Assembly: GCF_000315915.1 (NCBI RefSeq)
Contig: NC_020191.1
Location: 558,001 to 622,000 of the forward strand
Reading direction: 5' to 3'
Source of the DNA: Henningerozyma blattae CBS 6284
Lineage: Eukaryota > Ascomycota > Saccharomycetes > Saccharomycetales > Saccharomycetaceae
Length of the DNA: 64,000 nucleotides
Position 1 is the stretch's first letter, and every line of letters begins with the position of its first letter. Positions 47,666-59,801 of the stretch are shown one piece after another. The notes beneath the pieces are model-generated. The model had not been told where the DNA came from. It worked only from the letters and a program-made list of their open reading frames with translations, and made no database searches. Made by a program: the position numbers and the translations under genes.

Positions 47666-50600
47666 CTAGATCCAGCCCAGTTCTGAGTCGTCGAGCAATT
47701 GCCAACCGGTTTGCACAAACGATTCCATTACATTTTTCGAGTTATCATCCTTTGTGTTGGCTTGAGTCATTGAAATGATCGAGTTTCGTTTCTTCAACGA
47801 TAAGGAGGTATCATTATATTTACCAAACAGTTTTTCCGTAATTGAGCTATTAGTATTTGAAAGATTACTCAGGCTTTTGTTACGTGAACGTGTGGTACTC
47901 GTATTGGAATTACTCAAGTAATCAACATCGGTAGATAATCTTCTTGTTCTTTTCGAGATATGATGAGCAAACATACGGAAAGGTTTGATCATATTTAGTA
48001 AACTTGTGATTTGAACTACTTCATTCATCGAATTTGATAATTTCACTACCAAATCTTGTGGCTTATTCAACGAATTCATATTACTATTAGTATCAGGTTT
48101 TTTATTAATCACTTTAGGTGTGGTCATGACAAGACTAATCAAGAGTGTGGGCAAATGTTTTATAGATTCCGTAATGTTAAATATCTCATGTAACATAGAC
48201 ACGGTGAATGGATAAATGATACCACGGGAATGTTCAAACATTACATTCAAATCTTCTTGCTGTTGTTTGAAACCCAACAATTTTTTATAAAATCCCTCTC
48301 CATTCACACTTGCATTACTGGAATTACTTTTATTGCTTTTAATGGAAGCATTGCTACTTAAATTCATATTCATATGAGACATGCTATTGGAGATAAGAGG
48401 TGGACGATGGCTGAAATCAATACTATTGGTCGGATTTAATCTCATCATCCAAGTTAAAATTTGTAAAATTAAGGATATGATACTAGATAAAGATTCTGTT
48501 AAAGTCACGGCTTTTTCGAAATCTAATTCAATCAATTCTTGAGTATTCATATCTTTTAATCTTAACAAAATGGTTGAGAATTTTTTCTTCTTTAATAATA
48601 ATACATTCATTAACCCAGACACACAATAGATTGAATTTTGTGAACATGTCTTTTCCATAGTTAGTTCATTTCTTTCTTGAAGTTCCTTATCTTGTGATTC
48701 TAAAAATGATATACGTAGATTATGCTGAGATAATAGTCTAATAGTAGAACGGTTCAAGGCCAATTCAGTTAAAGTCTCACCCAGTTTTAAAGATTGTAAA
48801 ATGTTCTTTAATCGCAATGCATTCTCATCAACACACCATTTTAATACCAACTCTTCATTAAATAATACATTTTCATCATCATCATCTTCTTCATCATCAT
48901 CACCATCTTGTTCTTCCTCTGCATTTCCATTATTCCCATTACGCAGCTCTCTTTGTCTTTGGTAATTCCATTTAGGATTACTAAACCATTTATCAATTAA
49001 CCCAGTTATTGGAATATTTAATAATTTAGGTGTACCGTATGAGCAACTTTGTAATGAATCAAATATTATCAATAGTATATATAACCGTTTAAATAAAATT
49101 CGGTAATCTAATCCACAATAGCTTTTAATAGGCCTATCAATACTTACGTTACTGTTTTTATCTTTATCAGCATCCGTTTCAATTTCATTTACATTTTCAT
49201 TATTATTTGCATTTTCATTTTCCTCAATAGGTGGTTCAATATTGGTTTCATCTAATTCATCATCTAAATCAGGATCATCTGGCAATAAAAGATGTTTATA
49301 AACTTTAAATTCATGGAAAACTGTAACCGACATCCCTAATACAAAGGAATTATCACACCCAACAAATGCCAAAATGTAATTTAAAATGGAAAATGTAGAT
49401 AAATAAATGATTTTAATCTTATATGAAATAATATTTCTATGTTCTCTCATCTTTGGATGTAAATCAACAAGATGTTGAAAACATTGATTTAATTCAGAAG
49501 TAAATTCCATACGACGATATTGAGTATCAGGTGAATCATTTATTGAATTATGAGATGATCTACGTTCAGTTTCATTATTATTAGATAAGGTAGGATCTGC
49601 ATTAACATTGCTATTATTACTATTCGAAATGGTATCAACTTCAGAGCTAGATTCTTCATTTTCAAAAATATTACTAGATTGGTTATTCCTCTTTAATGAT
49701 GTTTTAAATAATAAAGTTAAAGAATTTTTAAAACAATATATTACAGCATTATTAATCTCATGAATCTCAGATATTGGTTGATTGTTAATCAATAAAATCT
49801 CATTCATTAGAGTTTCTTTATTTAATGGAATAATTGGGAATCCCATATGTACAAATTCATAATAATTATCAATTAGTTCGATATCTGATGAACTGGTATA
49901 ATTATTTGCACTTGGATTTAGTGGATAACTTTGAACTTGATTTAGTGCACTAGTAGCGTTGACATTATTACCATTATTAGTGGAAGTAATATTATCACTG
50001 CTATTATGATTATTATTATGAGAGGGTCCGCTAATATTAACCGTAGTAGTTGTAGTTGGGGAAGTATTAGAAATGCCATGATGAATATGCAAACCATCAG
50101 GTGAACCAGCACCTTCAGATACAGATATGGCAGATGAAACAGATGGTGCTCTCATTGGACTTGAGAATGACATTTTTTTATTTGGATTTAAATTTGTGAT
50201 ATTTTGATGAGGTAAATTAGAATTAAATCTAGCTTGTTCAGAATTTGTTCTTGAACGTTTTCTTGTGCTTAGAGCTGATGGAACTAAGGGGCTTGTTACA
50301 GACAATTGATTTGATGAATTATTGGAATTGGAAGCATTACCGATATCGTTTTTTTCAGTTAATTTAGAAAAGTCAGATGTATTAGATGTTGTATTTGATA
50401 ATGGATGATATGCTGATTGTGATAATGGAATAGGTAACGAAGGTTGATGATTTGGGGTATCTGGCGATAATGTATCACTTACAACAGAACTTGTTCTAGA
50501 ACGGAATCCAGTATAAATATTGGAAGGTGGCAATGAATGGGTATGACCATCATTGCTTGTTATTGATGGATGTATTTGGTTGGATGGTATTGGTTGGGGC

Positions 50601-51184
50601 TGTTGGGACTGTTGGGACTGTTGGGGTTGTTGGGGTTGTTGGGGTTGTTGAGGTTGTGATGATTGAGGTTGAGTTTGAATAAATTGTTGTTGCATAAACT
50701 GTTGTGGTGAAAATTGTTGTTGTTGCTTTTGTTGTTGTTGAGTAAATTGGGAATATGGATATAATAATTGATTTGTTGTATTATTAATTTTCAGTTCATT
50801 TGTATAAGTAGATTGTATTGAAGCATTTGAATTCGATCTTGATTTTTTATCTATTGGTGAAGATTTTAAAAATGACCATTGTTGTTGTTGAGCTATATTT
50901 GCAGGAAATAAAGGATTGCTTGGTTGAGTAGTATTATAATTTAATAACAATTGATCTTGCTGTGATGATGTTAAACTTGTAACGCTATGCCTATTCAATG
51001 ACTGAGCATCACTTGTTGAGGAATCTACAGAATTTCTACGTTGATTCTGATATTCATGATAAGGTACTTTCCAAAATTGTTGTGAACCTAGATTTGCCAT
51101 AGTTAATTGGCTATTACCGCCACTTAATCTATTTGGATTTAGGTTATTTGATGTTATTGTAGTGGTAGTGGTAGTGGCTGTAGC

Positions 51185-51256
<72 letters not shown>

Positions 51257-52141
51257 TACAGAAATTTGTCCAGGAGTGTTATTCGTGGAAGTATTGCTAA
51301 TAGAATTTTGATTGTTAAAATAACCAAGAGAATTCATTATATTTGTATTAGTCGTGGCACTAGTAGGAGTGGAATGTGTACTTATTGGATTTGATTGAGT
51401 TGGTGTTCCAGATATATTCTTCAAAGTATTATTAGTTGTAGTTGTATTTGAAGTAGTAGTTACATTGGTATCAGTAGTATTTGCTGATTGCGTATTAGAA
51501 GGATCTTGTTTATTATTAGTGTTGTTAGTAGTACTATTATTTAGATATCGAGTGATGGGAGGTAATAGTACAGAAGAATTCATGTTTACATTTGTTGCAT
51601 TACCTTTTGTATTAGGCAATACACTTTCACTTGAAGTTGAATTTTTTTTCTCAATTGGGATTACCGATGGAGTACTTGCATTTGAATTTGAATTTGCGTT
51701 TGCACTTATATTATTATTATTTTTGTTAACTTTATTATAGCCTTTTACAGGACCTCTTTTTAATTGAACTCTTTGATATGTACATTTTTCACCATTTTTA
51801 ATACAATTATAACAAGCTCCATTTGCATAAGAAGTGGGAGCCAAAGAATTAGAAGGATCTACATTACTTGAACATTTTACTTTCTTCTTTCTACATTGAT
51901 CACACGCCCTTGAAACTTTAGTTCTCTTTTTAGGAATTGTGGAATGTTGCTGAGTAGTATCAGGAAGTACTGGCTGTGCAGTGACTGTTGTAGTTGTCAC
52001 AGAAGTAGTTGCAGTGGATTGTGGCATTATGGAAGGAGAATTTGTAGATCTTGGAGAAGTATCTATACCAGTGTTTGTTTGGTTTCCCACAGAAGATGAG
52101 GTCATTGGCGTGGGGGCATTGGAAGTACCAACTAGGGACAT
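47666..52141 (-). CDS. RGT1: Rgt1-like Zn2Cys6 glucose-responsive transcription factor
   Basis: 1491 residues against 1170 in S. cerevisiae. Rgt1 represses hexose transporter genes with Mth1/Std1 and Ssn6-Tup1 when glucose is absent. The zinc cluster lies at residues 80-120 (RACDQCRKKKVKC to CYNCIKNGEKC), followed by the Rgt1/Eds1-specific QLKRGPVKGYNK linker. The loop between the two halves of the cluster is 19 residues, longer than the usual 5-12. Asn-, Thr- and Gln-rich sequence fills most of about 140-770, including a 20-plus Asn run and a Gln/Pro region (about 460-525). The fungal TF middle homology region and acidic blocks follow, and the end LLDDSELGW is typical of Rgt1. UGP1 downstream matches YKL035W/YKL038W; EDS1 is the alternative paralogue. 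Confidence 0.92.
50580..50760 (-). repeat. Gln/Pro-coding low-complexity tract in RGT1
   Basis: Tandem TTGTTGGGG and GACTGTTGG units on the + strand encode QQP and QQS repeats on the minus strand. Confidence 0.85.
51188..51257 (-). repeat. (AAT)n poly-Asn tract in RGT1
   Basis: More than 20 uninterrupted AAT codons, a trinucleotide microsatellite prone to length change. Confidence 0.95.
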
Positions 52142-55100
52142 TATATGTGTTTTTAATGAATGATTATCTAATCTGCTGAGTGTATCAACTAATTTATTTT
52201 ACAATATGATTGGATTGATATTCTATGTTATATATATAAAGGGTGCTTATCAATACCGGGGAATTTTCTTTTTCAACGGTGCAATATAAATCAGATAAGG
52301 TACAGATACAGATATGAATAACGAATTGGTAAGGGGGAGGTGAGGTGCTAGTTTTCTATTGAATACGAAAACAGTATTAGTTATGTCTTAACAAAAATAA
52401 AAATAAATAAAGAAATATATTAAATTAATAGTGATAGATTGAAAAGAGAAATAATTATTTTTTTCTTCTTTGACTTTTTTTTCTTCTAAGATAAAAAAAG
52501 GGCAATTAGGGATGTATATTACAATTGATTAGTGTAAGCGGTAATAGGAAACGGTAATGAATATAAATGATAAAAAATAAATAATAACTTAGTGGAAGAC
52601 GATGAGAAATAAGGTTTTTCTTTTCTCTTTAGACTTTTGTTTTTTTCTAGATATATCTATGACAGAAAAGAATATATATTGATCCTTTAGTAGGTATTTT
52701 AGACGGAATTGGAGAGATAAAGTTTTATCAATTCGGGTAATAATAGAGCATCAACACAGTAAAAATAAAGCAGTGTATTTTTTTTTTTCTGAAAAAAAAA
52801 AGATTGTAAAAAGGGATTATTTAATACGATATCATACAATTGAATGGAGAGACAATAGTGAAAGGAAGAGTGGGGGAGGGATTATGAGGAAGAAAAAAAC
52901 TATTTTGTTATAATAAAAGGGTGATAGATACGATGTCAAAAAAAAATAACAATAAAATTAAAATTTATTCTTTCCTAATGTCTCTTCGTGTACGGTTTCT
53001 TAATTCTTCTAATTGAGATATGGCTTGATTTGCCTATGTTATTATTTGTTGCCTATGGTCACTGAATAATTATAGACCAAAAATCAAACAGACACAATAA
53101 AAAGCACACACGCAAAATAAATAAAAGATAAAAAGGAGTAAAGCAAAAGCAATATCAAATAGTTACCCTTTAGTAAACGCTTAATGTATATCTTTGTATG
53201 CGATGTTGATATGTTTCAGAAAAAAAAACCACAGTGACAGATGTGTTAATAATAATCCATGAAGATCAACAACACGGATAAATAGAAGATTAATAAGTAT
53301 ATATAATAATATCGACGGAAAAACGTTACCACTAGTAGTAGAATATATACATATATGTAAGGAAAAACCACGATGTGCTACTGCGATATCTGTGAATAAT
53401 CCACGAGAAATATCCATCGACAATGAAACTTAATTTCACAATGATAAACTGCAGTGTCACTGTGAGGCTGCAGCAATATCCCAAGAGTCTTCGTGGTTGT
53501 TATTGTTGTGAAATTCAGGTTTCCAAGATTTATTATTACTATTATTATTTATTTTATTTTTATTTTTTATTATTGTTTTCTTTTCGAAAATCCAAGAATC
53601 GATCACGTATAAGCAAGAGACTACTACAGATTTTCTAGGTATTTTTGGGCCTTAATTTTTTTCGTAAATGGAATTTAGCTGGCTTGAGATATCGAAGGCA
53701 ATGCTTACAAATAGATGGAGTCTTTGAGGTGGCTCCTGGTGGCTCCTTAGTTTTCTGTGTGTTTTTCCCAGTCTTGCTATTTACTCAACTGGTAGTCCTA
53801 GCAAGGTATTAAATGACCTGGTTTTTACAGCCTTTTGAAGTTTGAAGCACGAAATTCTACCTTCTATATTCAATTGGGAATTCCAATATTACCGAAAGAG
53901 GCAGCCACTAAGTTCTAGACAGATATTTGTTCCACTTAGCGATATCCTTCGATCTTCTTGCCCGGGCAATGTGAAATCATCCGGCAGCTGTGCGGACTAC
54001 CCTTAGGCATCGCCTAGTTTGGTACAAATGTACATAGCCCTGCGGCATTTCTGTGATGCGTGCCTGACGTATGCGTCCTGCAGGTATTCTTAAGAGATAA
54101 TCCATATGGAAGTAAGATTTGAGTTGTACCGGTGGACGCTACAGAGTTGTCTGTGTGGGGGAAAGGAAAACCCGTGGGCAGCTATTTGGTGCGAGGATGT
54201 CTGTGTACTTGAGGGTATCAAGTAGCCCAGATAGGATGAAGAATCTGCCGTACCCCACTCTTTTTATTTGCCATGCTACAGTAGTTTTCTGGATCTTGCT
54301 AGAACGGGCAATTCAGTGGATGTGTGGTTCTGCTGCTGTGCCTGAGCTACCCACGGTCATGCTGTAGGCACGGGACCGCCGGGGCAGCAAAGAAAGCTCG
54401 CATGTATAGGTGCTGCGGTGCTGCGGTGAGAACTCGTGTGAGATTCGGCGCACAGATAATAGCGTGGGGGAACCATATTGTTCCTGTTCGGGCACTGCGA
54501 TGGTCCTCTCTGCTACGTTCTGCGTCCTTTTTCCTAATCGGATACATCTGGGCAAAGGTGTGTTTTGCCATTTTTGGAGAGAGAAGCAGTATATACATAC
54601 GTCAAGAATGGCCGGGAATATATTTTTCCGAGAAAAGTGGGGCAGATAGATATCTTTCTTCTGCTGGTTTTTATTAGAAGAAATTGGGCAATTTTCCGAG
54701 AGTCACTTGGCAAATTGGAACCATATTGGGCCATCTGTTAATAGGCTTTTCTTTTTTTGATGGTAGTACAGATGTGTCTTCGGATATTTGCTCTTTATTT
54801 TTTTTTTTATTTTTCTTTTGACCTCGTGTTTTCCAATAGAAGAACTTTTATGAATGGATAAATAACTAATAATGCCTAATCAGCGGCGATTGTGTTGCGT
54901 AATAGGTATTCCCGTTTTGGGCTTGTTCTACGTTTGTACAATGCAGGCAGCCCATTTTTAATTCGAGACTAAGATATATATATATATATATTTTATTTTT
55001 GGATGGGAAAATGTCCTGATTAAGGATCGGAACAATACTAAACCGCTTTGGAGATAACCAACTGCAAGTAAAAAACCATTCAAGGTTCGTCGAACAATAT

Positions 55101-56259
55101 GATGATTGACTTTAGGCATTCAGAATCTTGGAAGTTCGATCGTGTTACGGTTTATTGGTGACTGTTTCTAGTTCAAATTAATGAACAATTTATTGTGATA
55201 GTAAATTGCCCGGCTTTTAGTTTTATTGACGGATGGTGTGATGTTTTTCCGAAGATCTCTTGAGAGAAAAAAAAAATAGATAGCCGTTGATATATCGACC
55301 CACGAAAAACGTAAATTTGCGTAACTAAAAAGATAATAATATGAAGTTTCGGTTCATAGCATTACTAGTATTGCATATAGAAGAACAAGAAAAAAAAAGT
55401 GGTATTATCGAGGCAACATTACCTCAAAGTAATTGAAATTTATCCAACGATAAATGCTTGATAGTAATGATTATCTACTTGACATTCTTGAATGCTTGAA
55501 GATTCATCTAATCTTTTGGATGATACGTGTGGATTAACGATTTTTCGGACTTTAAATTTCGGGTAATAAATTTCGGAGTGTACATTAACAAAATTAAACT
55601 TGAAAACGATAAAATGTCTGCGATTCCAAACCGGTTACTAGCCGATCAAATAATTATCAGGGATCTCTTATTATGTGTTGTAAGGCAATTATAACTATAC
55701 CTCTAGCATAATCTTTCTATGGGATATCGTAAAATAGATATGATTTCGGGTAAATGGAGTTGAGTCAGGCACACAGTTTGCCCCGATTTTAAAATATATC
55801 GGGAGGACGGAAGTACTGTAGACATTCAATTAAGGACAAATTATGTATATATGTGTTCAATTTATTATACTTGGTAATTAATTAACTTCCTATGAATGAT
55901 ATTAAACATTCAAACTTGTGCAATACCATTTTTTTTTTTCTTTCTTGACGTCACTAATTGAATGGAGACACCTCTCCATAACAATTAATATAGCAATCAA
56001 TTTCATTACCAATTGCGTTTATTGTATCTATTGTGCTTATTAAGTTAAAACGTCGTTTTTTCTGGTTTTTTGTCTTATTTTTTTAATTTTTTTAATTTTT
56101 TTTCTAAACCCTCCATTCTTTTTAATCCCATTTGAGATTTGGTGTTCGGGCGAAGAGATAGCCTATTAAAGTTTCACACAAAATGATATACATTTTATGA
56201 GTAAAAATTTAAATGCAATCCTCAAGTAAAATTACAAAAAAAAAATAAAGTGGTGAGAG
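52142..56259. other. 4.1-kb divergent intergenic region RGT1/OTU2
   Basis: Exceptionally long for yeast. Up to about 53640 it is AT-rich. From about 53650 to 54600 it is much richer in G+C, with overlapping short open frames in several frames, no credible protein and many GTGGGG or CCGGGG words of Mig1 type. From 54750 on it is AT-rich again. Tiny frames occur: a 22-codon minus-strand tail at 52965-53033 and ATG frames at 55340 and 55614. An unrecognised non-coding RNA is possible; I tested it by eye against RNase P, MRP, SRP, U1, U2, U4, U5 and telomerase-template motifs without a match. Confidence 0.6.
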
Positions 56260-57119
56260 ATGGAGGAACTTTTATCAAGACAAGGTAAGGAATTGGAAGA
56301 ATTACAATTAGAGATTAGTAATTTGAAGAAAGAATCAAATAAAAATACAAGAAAAAAATTAATCGGAAATGTAATGAAATGATGATGGAATTACAAAGAA
56401 AACATGAAGATGAAAGATATAATTTCCATGTCGAGAATGAACGGGATATAACTGAGGTTCCTGAAGCGAATGAGTCAGAGCCAGAAATATCCAAGCAAGA
56501 ATCAGAAACACCCAAGGCAAAGACAGAAGTACAAACAAATGTACCAACTCCAGGTAAAAAACGTAGAAATAGACAAAAAGAACGTCTTGCGAAAAGAGAA
56601 GCAGAGATTGCCCGGATCAAACAAGAAGCTTTACAGGAGACTACGATCGATTATGGTAAGATTGAAAGAGATCAAATAGATATGAAATTGGCTAAATTAC
56701 AAATGAAAGAACATGATGTCAAACCTGATGGACATTGTTTATTTGCATCAATTTTACATCAATTACAAATTAATGATCTTGTGAATGAGACAAATGATGA
56801 TATTTATAAATTGAGAGGATTGATTGGTGATCATATCCTTGCAAATAAAGATGATTTTTTACCATATCTTATTGATGAAGGTGATGATATTAATAGTTAT
56901 GTCAAGAGTATTAAAGAGACTGCGAAATGGGGGGGTGATGTGGAGATAATGGCAGTTTGTCAATTATATGATTGTCAAGTTTGTATCATGATGAGTGAAC
57001 AACAAGATCCGATTGTTTTCAACGACAAGGGTAAGAATGTGATTAACTTGGTATATTTCAAGCATTATTATTCTTTGGGGGAACATTACAATTCGATATA
57101 TAACGATGCAAGAGATTGA
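56260..57119 (+). CDS. OTU2: Otu2-like OTU-domain deubiquitinase, with a one-base frameshift near the 5' end
   Basis: OTU cysteine protease; S. cerevisiae Otu2 (307 residues) removes ubiquitin from 40S protein eS7. From the ATG at 56260 the frame reads MEELLSRQGKELEELQLEI, clearly the Otu2 start, and ends at a stop after about 41 codons. The homology continues in another frame from about 56361 (NRKCNEMMMELQRK). The switch falls at an A7 run, 56352-56358; one extra A would join the two parts into about 286 residues. The catalytic Asp-Gly-His-Cys of KPDGHCLFASILHQL and the His of LGEHYNS are intact downstream, as is KKRRNRQKERLAKREAEI. The intact remainder points to a homopolymer assembly error rather than a pseudogene. 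Confidence 0.85.
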
Positions 57120-57595
57120 GTTTTAAATACGGAAAATATATAGAAATGTTATCAGAGTGAAAAGTTGATCTCCTTTAATTAAATCGAAGAGCTGGGTTTA
57201 TAGCTGTCCGTAGACTTTCTCATCATAAACATTTGAGGGTGCAAAAAAAAAAAAAAAGATACACATGCAAAACAATGTATATGTATATATTTCTACTGAA
57301 ATTTGGTTGTGTTGGATGCCTCTCTTTGAATTACAATTGGGGAGTTTTTTTAGAAACAAGTTTTCTTAAAGACGTCTTTTTTTTATAGTTTTTCGCATTG
57401 ACAAATGAATAATTAAAGTAGGGCTTGGTGCGAGGATTACCCGGCTGCACGGTGGCGAAAAAAAGAAGAACCAAGTGAGGAAAAAAGAAAAAAAATAGAT
57501 GACATTGAAAAAATAAAAAAAAAAATAAGCGATTAAAAAAAAGAAACAACAACATTTAAAACGTTAAATCAAAGAAGCATCAAGTCCAAGCAAGA
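57120..57595. other. Intergenic region OTU2/CCT2
   Basis: 476 bases with poly-A/T tracts. It holds the CCT2 promoter, including a Reb1-type site, followed by GGTGGCGAAAAAA, which resembles the Rpn4 element GGTGGCAAA. YHL013C- and YIL142W-type gene orders meet here. Confidence 0.65.
57437..57444. promoter_or_regulatory. Reb1-type site upstream of CCT2
   Basis: TTACCCGG, a full Reb1 core, about 155 bases before the CCT2 ATG, next to the Rpn4-like word at about 57450-57462. Typical nucleosome-free-region architecture for a constitutive gene. Confidence 0.7.
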
Positions 57596-59176
57596 ATGAG
57601 TGTTCAAATCTTTGGAGATCAGGTTGTGGAAGAACGTGGTGAGAATGCCCGTATGTCAGCTTTCGTCGGTGCGATTGCCGTTGCTGATCTTGTGAAAAGC
57701 ACCTTGGGACCTAAAGGTATGGATAAATTATTACAAAGTGCCAGTAGTGATCAAAGTATTGTTACCAACGATGGTGCCACTATATTGAAGTCTATCCCTC
57801 TGGATAATCCTGCAGCTAAAGTACTTGTGAATCTTTCTAAAGTGCAAGACGATGAAATTGGGGATGGTACTACTAGTGTCACAGTATTGAGTGGTGAATT
57901 ATTAAGAGAAGCTGAAAAATTGATTGAACAATCCAAAATCCATCCACAGACTGTTATCGAAGGGTACCGTATAGCGAGCCGTGCTGCATTGAAGGCATTG
58001 GAAGAAGTTGCTGTGGATAACTCTAAGGATCCTGTGAAGTTCCGGGATGATCTAGTAAAGATTGCCAAGACCACTCTTTCATCCAAGATTTTGTCGCAAG
58101 ATAAGGAACAATTTGCTGAATTGGCCACTGAGGCTATCTTGAGATTAAAAGGTAATACGAATTTGGAACATATTCAAATCATCAAGATTCTTGGTGGTAA
58201 TTTGGAAGATTCCTTTTTGGATGATGGGTTTTTATTGGCAAAGAAGTTTGGTACCAACCAACCAAAGAGAGTGGAGAATGCCAAGATCTTAATTGCCAAT
58301 ACTGGGCTAGATAGTGATAAAGTCAAGATATTTGGTACCAAATTCAAGAGCAATTCAACCAGTGGTATAGCCCAATTGGAAAGAGCTGAACGTGAAAGAA
58401 TGAAGGGGAAAGTGGAAAAGATTTCCAAGTTTGGCATCAATACGTTTGTGAATCGTCAATTGATTTACGATTATCCTGAGCAATTGTTTAGTGATAAGGG
58501 GATCAATTCTGTGGAACATGCAGATTTCGAAGGTGTAGAAAGATTAGCCCTGGCGACAGGTGGTGATGTTGTTTCCACATTCGATGACCCAGAGCATTGC
58601 CGTTTGGGTGAATGTGATTTGATAGAAGAAATTGTTATTGGTGAAGAAACATTTTTAAGATTTTCAGGTTGTAAAGTACGTGAAGCTTGTAGTATTGTCT
58701 TACGTGGTGCTACATTGCAAGTATTGGATGAAGCTGAAAGATCTTTACACGATGCATTGGGGGTATTGTCCCAAACCACACGTGAACCCCGTACTGTTCT
58801 TGGTGGTGGCTGTGCCGAAATGGTGATGTCACGTGCCGTCGACACTGCTGCACAAAGCACTGATGGTAAACGTGCCATGGCTGTGGAAGCATTTGCACGT
58901 GCCTTACGCCAGTTACCCACCATATTAGCAGATAATGCAGGTCTTGATAGTGGAGAGTTGGTGACTCGACTCCGTGCAGCTGCTTATGGAGGTCTAAGTT
59001 CTGCAGGTCTTGATTTGACCCGTGGAGAATTGGGTGATATGAGAGAGTTGGGTATTGTAGAGAGTTTTACTTTAAAGAGAGCTGTGGTTCGAGCAGCTGC
59101 AGAGGCCAGCGAGGTGTTATTACGAGTGGATCATGTTGTTCGTGCCCGTCCTCGTACCGCAGGACGTGCACAATAA
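57596..59176 (+). CDS. CCT2: Chaperonin CCT/TRiC subunit beta
   Basis: 526 residues, one shorter than S. cerevisiae Cct2. Part of the hetero-octameric double ring that folds actin, tubulin and WD-repeat proteins in the cytosol with ATP. Equatorial-domain nucleotide motifs are intact: [11 protein letters not shown] (36-46), VTNDGATIL (about 56-64) and GDGTTSV (about 89-95), with GGGCAEM and the C-terminal DNAGLDS late in the protein. The N-terminal [10 protein letters not shown] and the segment [20 protein letters not shown] are subunit-beta specific. The last 30 residues are Arg/Ala-rich. Codon use is biased, fitting abundant expression. Confidence 0.98.
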   Translation: MSVQIFGDQVVEERGENARMSAFVGAIAVADLVKSTLGPKGMDKLLQSASSDQSIVTNDGATILKSIPLDNPAAKVLVNLSKVQDDEIGDGTTSVTVLSGELLREAEKLIEQSKIHPQTVIEGYRIASRAALKALEEVAVDNSKDPVKFRDDLVKIAKTTLSSKILSQDKEQFAELATEAILRLKGNTNLEHIQIIKILGGNLEDSFLDDGFLLAKKFGTNQPKRVENAKILIANTGLDSDKVKIFGTKFKSNSTSGIAQLERAERERMKGKVEKISKFGINTFVNRQLIYDYPEQLFSDKGINSVEHADFEGVERLALATGGDVVSTFDDPEHCRLGECDLIEEIVIGEETFLRFSGCKVREACSIVLRGATLQVLDEAERSLHDALGVLSQTTREPRTVLGGGCAEMVMSRAVDTAAQSTDGKRAMAVEAFARALRQLPTILADNAGLDSGELVTRLRAAAYGGLSSAGLDLTRGELGDMRELGIVESFTLKRAVVRAAAEASEVLLRVDHVVRARPRTAGRAQ

Positions 59177-59801
59177 TGACAACAGCTACTACAACAACAG
59201 CAGCAACAATAATAACAATAATAACAATAATAATAATAGGCGTCCTTTTTTTGAAAGAATAGACCTTCGCCTTCACTTTCCTCTATGCACATTACTAACA
59301 TTACTCATAATATTATTTCACATCTATGTATACTTGTCACAACTGATATAGCCGGTAAATAGGCCTATGTAGTAAACTTTTCCGCAGATCCGATCGGCCG
59401 ATTAAATTACGCCATACGGTGACGCACGGCGCAAGCAGTACGAGCAGTTCTGAGCTGCCGGCCCGTAACAATACATAGTGGACAGCACATATGCCAGCGC
59501 AACTATTTCTAATCTGTGGAAACTGTTGCCCCTTATGCTTTACGCTTTATGCTCGCGCCGTACGGCTCGAGTGGTGCGGCTCGAGCTCGGCCGGCCCGGC
59601 AAAAGTCTCCCGATCCAGCGCCGTGCCGTATATAAAAGAGCGCCGTGCCTGGCCCCGCCACACCGTACCCGCCAATCAAGCTATGCTCTATGCTACTTTA
59701 TCTTTATTTTTTCTATTTTCTATTTTCTATTTTCAATTTTCAATTTTAACTTTCAATTTAAATCTTTTTTCTCTTTACGCTACACTATACACTCCTATAT
59801 T
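59177..59801. other. Intergenic region CCT2/XBP1
   Basis: 625 bases. An AAC/AAT microsatellite (about 59180-59240) follows CCT2. The part at 59380-59670 is GC-rich. A pyrimidine-rich leader (59695-59765, repeated CTATTTT and CAATTTT) precedes the XBP1 ATG. A frame open from 59478 joins XBP1 but encodes low-complexity leader sequence. Confidence 0.65.

Noticed and set aside
50580..50660. TGTTGG words suggesting a Ty-type LTR end
   Set aside because: They are the Gln/Pro-coding repeats of RGT1; there is no matching terminal CAACA, primer-binding site or target duplication.
54119..54734. Short frames in the GC-rich core upstream of RGT1
   Set aside because: They compete in several frames, have no homology signal by eye and no continuity; better treated as non-coding.
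55230..55275. TGATGTTTTTCCGAAG resembling a centromere CDEIII
   Set aside because: Only part of the CDEIII consensus matches and there is no CDEI or extremely AT-rich CDEII at the right distance.
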